64,000 nt of DNA from Nocardioides sp. S5 (GTDB lineage Bacteria; Actinomycetota; Actinomycetes; Propionibacteriales; Nocardioidaceae). Numbering within the stretch: position 1 is the stretch's first letter; each line of letters opens with the position of its first letter. This document shows, one piece after another, positions 60,057 to 64,000 of this stretch. Where the stretch lies: positions 4,278,001-4,342,000 of the forward strand of contig NZ_CP022296.1 of NCBI RefSeq assembly GCF_017310035.1, given 5' to 3'. The translations under genes and the position numbers were made by a program. The notes beneath the pieces are model-generated. The model made no database searches, was not told the DNA's origin, and saw only the letters and a program-made list of their open reading frames with translations.

Positions 60057-61376
60057 TCAGCGCACCAAGCAGGGACGCTTGGGGTCGAAGGTCCAGTCGT
60101 CGACGAGGTACTGCATCGCGATCGCGTCGTCGCGCGCGCCTAGGCCGTGCTCGAGGTAGAGTTCGTGCGCCTCGGCGACCCGCTCGCGGTCCAGGGTGAC
60201 GCCGAGCCCGGGAGCGGTCGGCACCTCGATCCCCCCGTCGCGGATCTGCAACGGCGCGGTGGTCAGGCCCTGGCCGTCCTGCCAGATCCAGTGGGTGTCG
60301 AGCGCGGTGATCTCACCCGGCGCCGCTGCCCCGACCTGGGTGAACATGGCGAGCGAGATGTCGAAGTGGTTGTTGGAGTGCGAGCCCCAGGTGAGACCGA
60401 AGTCGTGGCACAGCTGGGCGACCCGCACGGAGCCCGCCATCGTCCAGAAGTGCGGGTCCGCGAGCGGGATGTCCACGGCGTTGGTCCGCACCGCGTCGGC
60501 CATCTGCCGCCAGTCGGTCGCCACCATGTTGGTGGCCGTGCGCATACCGGTGCGGCGCTTGAACTCCGCCATCACCTCGCGCCCGGAGAAGGCGCCCTCG
60601 GCGCCACACGGATCCTCGGCGTACGCCAGCACGTCGTCGAGGCCGCCCAGCAACCGCATGGCGTCCTCGAGCAGCCACCCGCCGTTGGGGTCGAGGGTGA
60701 TCCGGGCGTCCGGGAAGCGCTCGTGGAGCGCGGTGACTGCGGCGACCTCCTCCTCACCGGGCAGCACGCCGCCCTTGAGCTTGAAGTCGCTGAAGCCGTA
60801 GCGCGCCTGCGCGGCCTCGGCGAGGCGTACGACGGCCTCGGGCGTCATCGCCTCCTCGCGGCGAACCTTCTCCCAGTCGTCCGTCCCGTCGTGCTCGCGG
60901 AGGTACGGCAGGTCGGTCCGGTCGGGGTCACCGACGTAGAAGAGGTAGCCGAGCATGGGCACGCTCGTGCGCTGCTGACCGTCGCCGAGCAGCTCGGCGA
61001 CCGGCACCCCGAGCGCCTGGCCGGACAGGTCGAGGAGTGCCGACTCGAGGGCCGTCACGGCATGGATGGTGGTGCGGAGGTCGAAGGTCTGCAGGCCGCG
61101 ACCGCCGGCGTCACGGTCGGCGTACGCCGAGGCGACCCGCCGCAGCAGGCTGCGGAACGTCGCCACCGGCTGTCCGACCAGGATCTCGGCGGCGTCGACG
61201 ATCGTCTGCCGGATGGCCTCGCCGCCGGGCACCTCGCCGATGCCCTCGCGGCCCTCGGAGTCGGTGACGATCGCGATGTTGCGGGTGAAGAAGGGGCCGT
61301 GCGCCCCGCTCAGATTGAGCAGCATCGAGTCGTGCCCGGCGACCGGGACGACGTCGACCTTGGCGATCGTGCTCAC
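60057..61376 (-). CDS. gudD: D-glucarate dehydratase
   Basis: A 439-residue enolase-superfamily enzyme that dehydrates D-glucarate to 5-keto-4-deoxyglucarate. The catalytic Lys motif is [13 protein letters not shown], metal ligands lie in [15 protein letters not shown] and [11 protein letters not shown], and the His/Asp dyad region is [19 protein letters not shown]. These blocks match GudD closely. GTG 61376 ([14 protein letters not shown]) overlaps the aldehyde dehydrogenase stop by 4 nt (GTGA). It is the last gene of the kdgD-dehydrogenase-gudD operon. Confidence 0.95.
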   Translation of the reverse strand: MSTIAKVDVVPVAGHDSMLLNLSGAHGPFFTRNIAIVTDSEGREGIGEVPGGEAIRQTIVDAAEILVGQPVATFRSLLRRVASAYADRDAGGRGLQTFDLRTTIHAVTALESALLDLSGQALGVPVAELLGDGQQRTSVPMLGYLFYVGDPDRTDLPYLREHDGTDDWEKVRREEAMTPEAVVRLAEAAQARYGFSDFKLKGGVLPGEEEVAAVTALHERFPDARITLDPNGGWLLEDAMRLLGGLDDVLAYAEDPCGAEGAFSGREVMAEFKRRTGMRTATNMVATDWRQMADAVRTNAVDIPLADPHFWTMAGSVRVAQLCHDFGLTWGSHSNNHFDISLAMFTQVGAAAPGEITALDTHWIWQDGQGLTTAPLQIRDGGIEVPTAPGLGVTLDRERVAEAHELYLEHGLGARDDAIAMQYLVDDWTFDPKRPCLVR

Positions 61377-62860
61377 TTCTCCAGCGCTCCGTCGATGCGG
61401 CGACGCAGGCCCCACGGGTTGTCGTCGCGGACGGCCTCGGGCAGCAGGCCCGCAGGCACGTCCTGGTAGGCAACAGGACGCTGGAAGCGCTCGATCGCCA
61501 GGCTTCCGACGCTGGTGCTGCGCGAGTCGGAGGTGGCGGGGAACGGACCGCCGTGCACCATCGCGTGCCCGACCTCGACGCCGGTGGGCCAGCCGTTGAA
61601 GAGGATCCGGCCCACCTTCAGCTCGAGCACCGGCACGAGCGCGGCCGCGGCCGTGCTGTCGGCCTCCGCGGCATGGACCGTCGCCGTGAGCTGGCCCTCG
61701 AGATCGTCGAGCCGGGTCACCAGGTCGGCCACGTCGTCGTACCTCACGACGACGCCGGAGGCGCCGAAGACCTCGTCGGTGACCGGGTGCTCGAGCGCGT
61801 GCGCCTCGACGACCAGAGGTGCGGGGGCCAGGTCGCCGGCGTCGTTGCCCTCGGCGACGACACGGACGCCCGCGACGTCGCGCAGGCTGGCGGTCCCGGT
61901 GCGGTAGGCCTCCGCGATGCCCGGGGTGAGCATCGTCTGGCCGGACGCGCCGGCGACAGCCTCCCCGGCGGCGCGCAGGAAGGCGTCGCCCTCCTCGCCG
62001 GAGGGGAGGAACAGCAGGCCGGGGTTGGTGCAGAACTGGCCCGATCCGAGCGTGAGGCTGCCGATGTACGCCTGCGCGAAGGCCGCGGTGTCGTTGGCGG
62101 CGAGCGCGCCGGGAAGGACCACGACGGGGTTGATCGAGGACATCTCGGCGTAGACCGGGATCGGCACGTCACGCTGCGCAGCGGCACGCACCAGGGCGAG
62201 CCCCCCGCCGCGGGAGCCGGTGAAGCCGGCGGCCGTGATGCGCGGGTCGGCGACGAGCTCCTGACCGGTCTCGATACCGCCGAGGACGAAGGAGAAGGTA
62301 CCGGCCAGGAGGCCGGACTTCTCGACCGCGCGGTTGATCGCGCGGGCGACGAGCGTTCCGGTGACCGGGTGGGCAGGGTGGCCCTTCACGACGACCGGGC
62401 AGCCCGCCGCGAGGGCGGACGCGGTGTCGCCGCCGGCGGTCGAGAAGGCGAGCGGGAAGTTGCTGGCGCCGAAGACCGCGACCGGGCCGAGCGGCACCAT
62501 CCGCTGCCGGATGTCGGCGCGCGGCAGGGGCGCACGGTCCGGGAGCGCGGGGTCGATCCGCACCCCGAGGTGGTCGCCCTGCGCCACCACACCGGCGAAC
62601 ATCCGCAGCTGGCCGGTCGTCCGACCCACCTCCCCGGTGATCCGGGCCTCGGGCAGTCCGCTCTCGCGGACGGCCTCGACGATGATCGCGTCCTTGTCGG
62701 CCTCGATCTCCGCGGCGACGGCCTCGAGGAACGCGCTGCGCTCCGCCGGGCTGGTCGCCCGGTAGGCAGCGAACGCCTCGGCGGCCGCGCTGGTGGCGGC
62801 AACGACGTCGGGCTGCTCGGATTCGGTGCCGGCGATGATGCTGGTGGCCTGATCGGTCAC
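61373..62860 (-). CDS. 2,5-dioxovalerate (alpha-ketoglutarate semialdehyde) dehydrogenase
   Basis: A 495-residue aldehyde dehydrogenase that oxidises the glucarate-pathway semialdehyde to 2-oxoglutarate with NAD(P). Visible are the cofactor region [42 protein letters not shown], the [15 protein letters not shown] loop, the catalytic Glu region [15 protein letters not shown] and the nucleophile Cys in [10 protein letters not shown]. The SNFPLAFS and CTNPG features are typical of the KGSADH/fatty-aldehyde subgroup. GTG 62860 has GGAGGAA upstream. It lies 50 nt after kdgD and overlaps gudD by 4 nt, which fixes its pathway role. Confidence 0.92.
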   Translation of the reverse strand: MTDQATSIIAGTESEQPDVVAATSAAAEAFAAYRATSPAERSAFLEAVAAEIEADKDAIIVEAVRESGLPEARITGEVGRTTGQLRMFAGVVAQGDHLGVRIDPALPDRAPLPRADIRQRMVPLGPVAVFGASNFPLAFSTAGGDTASALAAGCPVVVKGHPAHPVTGTLVARAINRAVEKSGLLAGTFSFVLGGIETGQELVADPRITAAGFTGSRGGGLALVRAAAQRDVPIPVYAEMSSINPVVVLPGALAANDTAAFAQAYIGSLTLGSGQFCTNPGLLFLPSGEEGDAFLRAAGEAVAGASGQTMLTPGIAEAYRTGTASLRDVAGVRVVAEGNDAGDLAPAPLVVEAHALEHPVTDEVFGASGVVVRYDDVADLVTRLDDLEGQLTATVHAAEADSTAAAALVPVLELKVGRILFNGWPTGVEVGHAMVHGGPFPATSDSRSTSVGSLAIERFQRPVAYQDVPAGLLPEAVRDDNPWGLRRRIDGALEK

Positions 62861-62910
62861 GGGGGTTCCTCCCAGTTGTCCTGCTGGCGGTGCTGTCCTG
62901 GCGTGAGGGG

Positions 62911-63837
62911 TCAGGCCTTCGAGCCTGCCACCTTGTCCACGAGGGTCTGGAGCTCGTCGCGCTCGGCGTCGAGCAGGTCGGACAGCGGCGGGCGGACCGG
63001 CCCGGCGGGACGACCGACGGCGGCGAGACCGGCCTTGACGATCGAGACGGCGTAGCCGGACTCGCGGTCGCGGATCTTGGTGTAGGGGATGACGAAGTCG
63101 TTCAGCATTGCGTAGACCGCCGCCCGGTCCTGACGACGCACCGCGTCGTAGAAGTCCAGCGCGAACTGCGGCACGAAGTTGAAGATCGCCGAGCTGTAGG
63201 TCGTCACGCCGAGCTGGAGCAGCGGCAGCGCGAAGACCTCGGCCGTCGGCAGGCCGCCGACGTAGACGAGGCGGTCGCCGAGCTGGGCGTAGGTCCGGGT
63301 CATCTGCTCGATCGACCCGACGCCGTCCTTGAAGCCGACCAGGTTCGCGTTGCGGGCGCAGGCCTGCTCGAGCGCGTCGGTGCCGAGGACGGCATTGGCG
63401 CGGGAGTAGTAGATGACCCCGAGGCTGGTCGCAGCGCAGATCGCGCTGATGTGCTCCACGAGTCCGCGCTGGCCCGCCTCGGTGAGGTACGGCGGCATCA
63501 GCAGGATGCCGTCGGCGCCGGCCTCCTCGGCCGCCCGGACCTGCGCCACGGCGTTGACCGTCGATCCGGTCGCGGGCGCCAGCACCGGCACCTTGCCGCC
63601 CGCGCCGGCGATCGCCGCGCGCACGACGCGGTCGGTCTCCTCGGCGGTCAGCGAGAAGCCCTCGCCCGTGCCGCCTGCGGCGAACAGGCCGGCGACGGGA
63701 TAGCCGCTGAGCCATTCGAGGTGGGCGCGGTAGGCCGTCTCGTCGAGCTGCAGGTCGGCGTCGAAGTGGGTCACCGGGAAGGACAGCAGGCCGCTGCCCA
63801 GGGTCTCGACGAGCTCGGTGGGGCTGTACTTCGTCAC
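62911..63837 (-). CDS. kdgD: 5-dehydro-4-deoxyglucarate dehydratase
   Basis: A 308-residue class I (Schiff-base) aldolase-type enzyme of the DHDPS/NAL superfamily that decarboxylates and dehydrates 5-keto-4-deoxyglucarate to 2,5-dioxovalerate. It has [15 protein letters not shown] (GGTGE), [10 protein letters not shown] (Tyr) and [15 protein letters not shown] with the Schiff-base Lys. The start at GTG 63837 is preceded by GAAGGA at 6 nt; the in-frame TTG at 63873 lies on the predicted transcription start. It is the first gene of the operon, with a TAGGTT box about 35 nt upstream. Confidence 0.95.
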   Translation of the reverse strand: MTKYSPTELVETLGSGLLSFPVTHFDADLQLDETAYRAHLEWLSGYPVAGLFAAGGTGEGFSLTAEETDRVVRAAIAGAGGKVPVLAPATGSTVNAVAQVRAAEEAGADGILLMPPYLTEAGQRGLVEHISAICAATSLGVIYYSRANAVLGTDALEQACARNANLVGFKDGVGSIEQMTRTYAQLGDRLVYVGGLPTAEVFALPLLQLGVTTYSSAIFNFVPQFALDFYDAVRRQDRAAVYAMLNDFVIPYTKIRDRESGYAVSIVKAGLAAVGRPAGPVRPPLSDLLDAERDELQTLVDKVAGSKA

Positions 63838-63871
63838 GCTGCGTCCTTCGGTCGATGTGGCGGTGCTCACC

Positions 63872-63877
63872 AACCTA
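63872..63877 (-). promoter_or_regulatory. -10 hexamer of the glucarate operon
   Basis: TAGGTT on the minus strand predicts a start near 63865 and a leader of about 30 nt containing GAAGGA before the kdgD GTG. Confidence 0.55.
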
Positions 63878-63949
63878 GGAAGGACGGACGATGCCTGTCC
63901 AAGCCCGATTCTGAATGCAGTGATGCTCGTGGGGCATGGTGCGACTCGC

Positions 63950-63955
63950 TACCGT
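63950..63955 (+). promoter_or_regulatory. -10 hexamer of the divergent gene at the window end (leaderless type)
   Basis: TACCGT ends 6 nt before the GTG at 63962. Confidence 0.5.
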
Positions 63956-63961
63956 GACCGA

Positions 63962-64000
63962 GTGACACCTGACGTCCTCCTCGTCGGCGCCGGCGACCTC
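63962..64000 (+). CDS. Start of a Rossmann-fold protein, cut by the window end
   Basis: Only 13 codons are visible: VTPDVLLVGAGDL. A hydrophobic strand followed by GAGD resembles the first beta-strand and glycine loop of a nucleotide-binding Rossmann fold (NAD(P)-dependent oxidoreductase or epimerase). A TACCGT box 6 nt upstream supports this start. It is divergent from the glucarate operon and could belong to the same sugar-acid pathway, but that is a guess. Confidence 0.45.
   Translation, partial: MTPDVLLVGAGDL

Overview
The window is very GC-rich, tightly packed chromosomal DNA with strong G/C bias at third codon positions and many GTG starts. The gene content points to an actinobacterium of the Nocardioides/Nocardioidaceae type. 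It includes a class I lysyl-tRNA synthetase, a DUF3073 protein, a DUF3151 protein, an MctP/DUF3311 pair, SigE-family sigma factors and WXG100-like proteins. The genus is an inference from gene content. No rRNA, tRNA, CRISPR array, prophage or transposase was seen.

The backbone is a dispersed purine-biosynthesis region from about 2.4 to 36.2 kb. It carries purF-purM-DUF3073, purL, purS-purQ-DUF3817, purC and purA-purD-DUF402-purB, all on the minus strand and many joined by 4-nt ATGA/GTGA overlaps. Inserted among these genes are a Tat-exported molybdenum oxidoreductase pair (5.5-8.4 kb), an SDR/SRPBCC pair, an M20 dipeptidase, a secreted M28 peptidase, and an orphan type VII secretion-like (EspC/WXG) locus followed by a secreted DUF1906/peptidoglycan-binding protein (18.6-23.3 kb). 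An acyl-CoA synthetase and an MFS transporter also lie here. Upstream of the block are a truncated propeller-like protein and a valine/leucine-type dehydrogenase.

From 36 to 64 kb come a lipid kinase-like protein, a TrmB/LuxR-type regulator divergent from lysS, and a frameshifted AbiEi/DUF559-like gene enclosed by 56-nt inverted repeats. Next are the monocarboxylate transporter pair, a secreted M14 carboxypeptidase, class II fructose-bisphosphate aldolase, an anti-sigma-like/SigE pair, pyrE, an aminotransferase, two tyrosine/glycine-rich membrane proteins and an ABC transporter. The window ends with a nicotinamidase-like/PfkB pair and a complete D-glucarate to 2-oxoglutarate operon (kdgD, semialdehyde dehydrogenase, gudD).

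Two regulatory themes recur. First, about twenty genes have a TANNNT -10 hexamer ending 6-7 nt before the start codon with no Shine-Dalgarno sequence, which predicts leaderless mRNAs. Second, four promoters (dehydrogenase, M28 peptidase/hydrolase, acyl-CoA synthetase, mctP) carry GTGAC-N4-GTCAC palindromes of the CRP/GlxR type. Convergent gene pairs are separated by strong hairpins without T-tracts.
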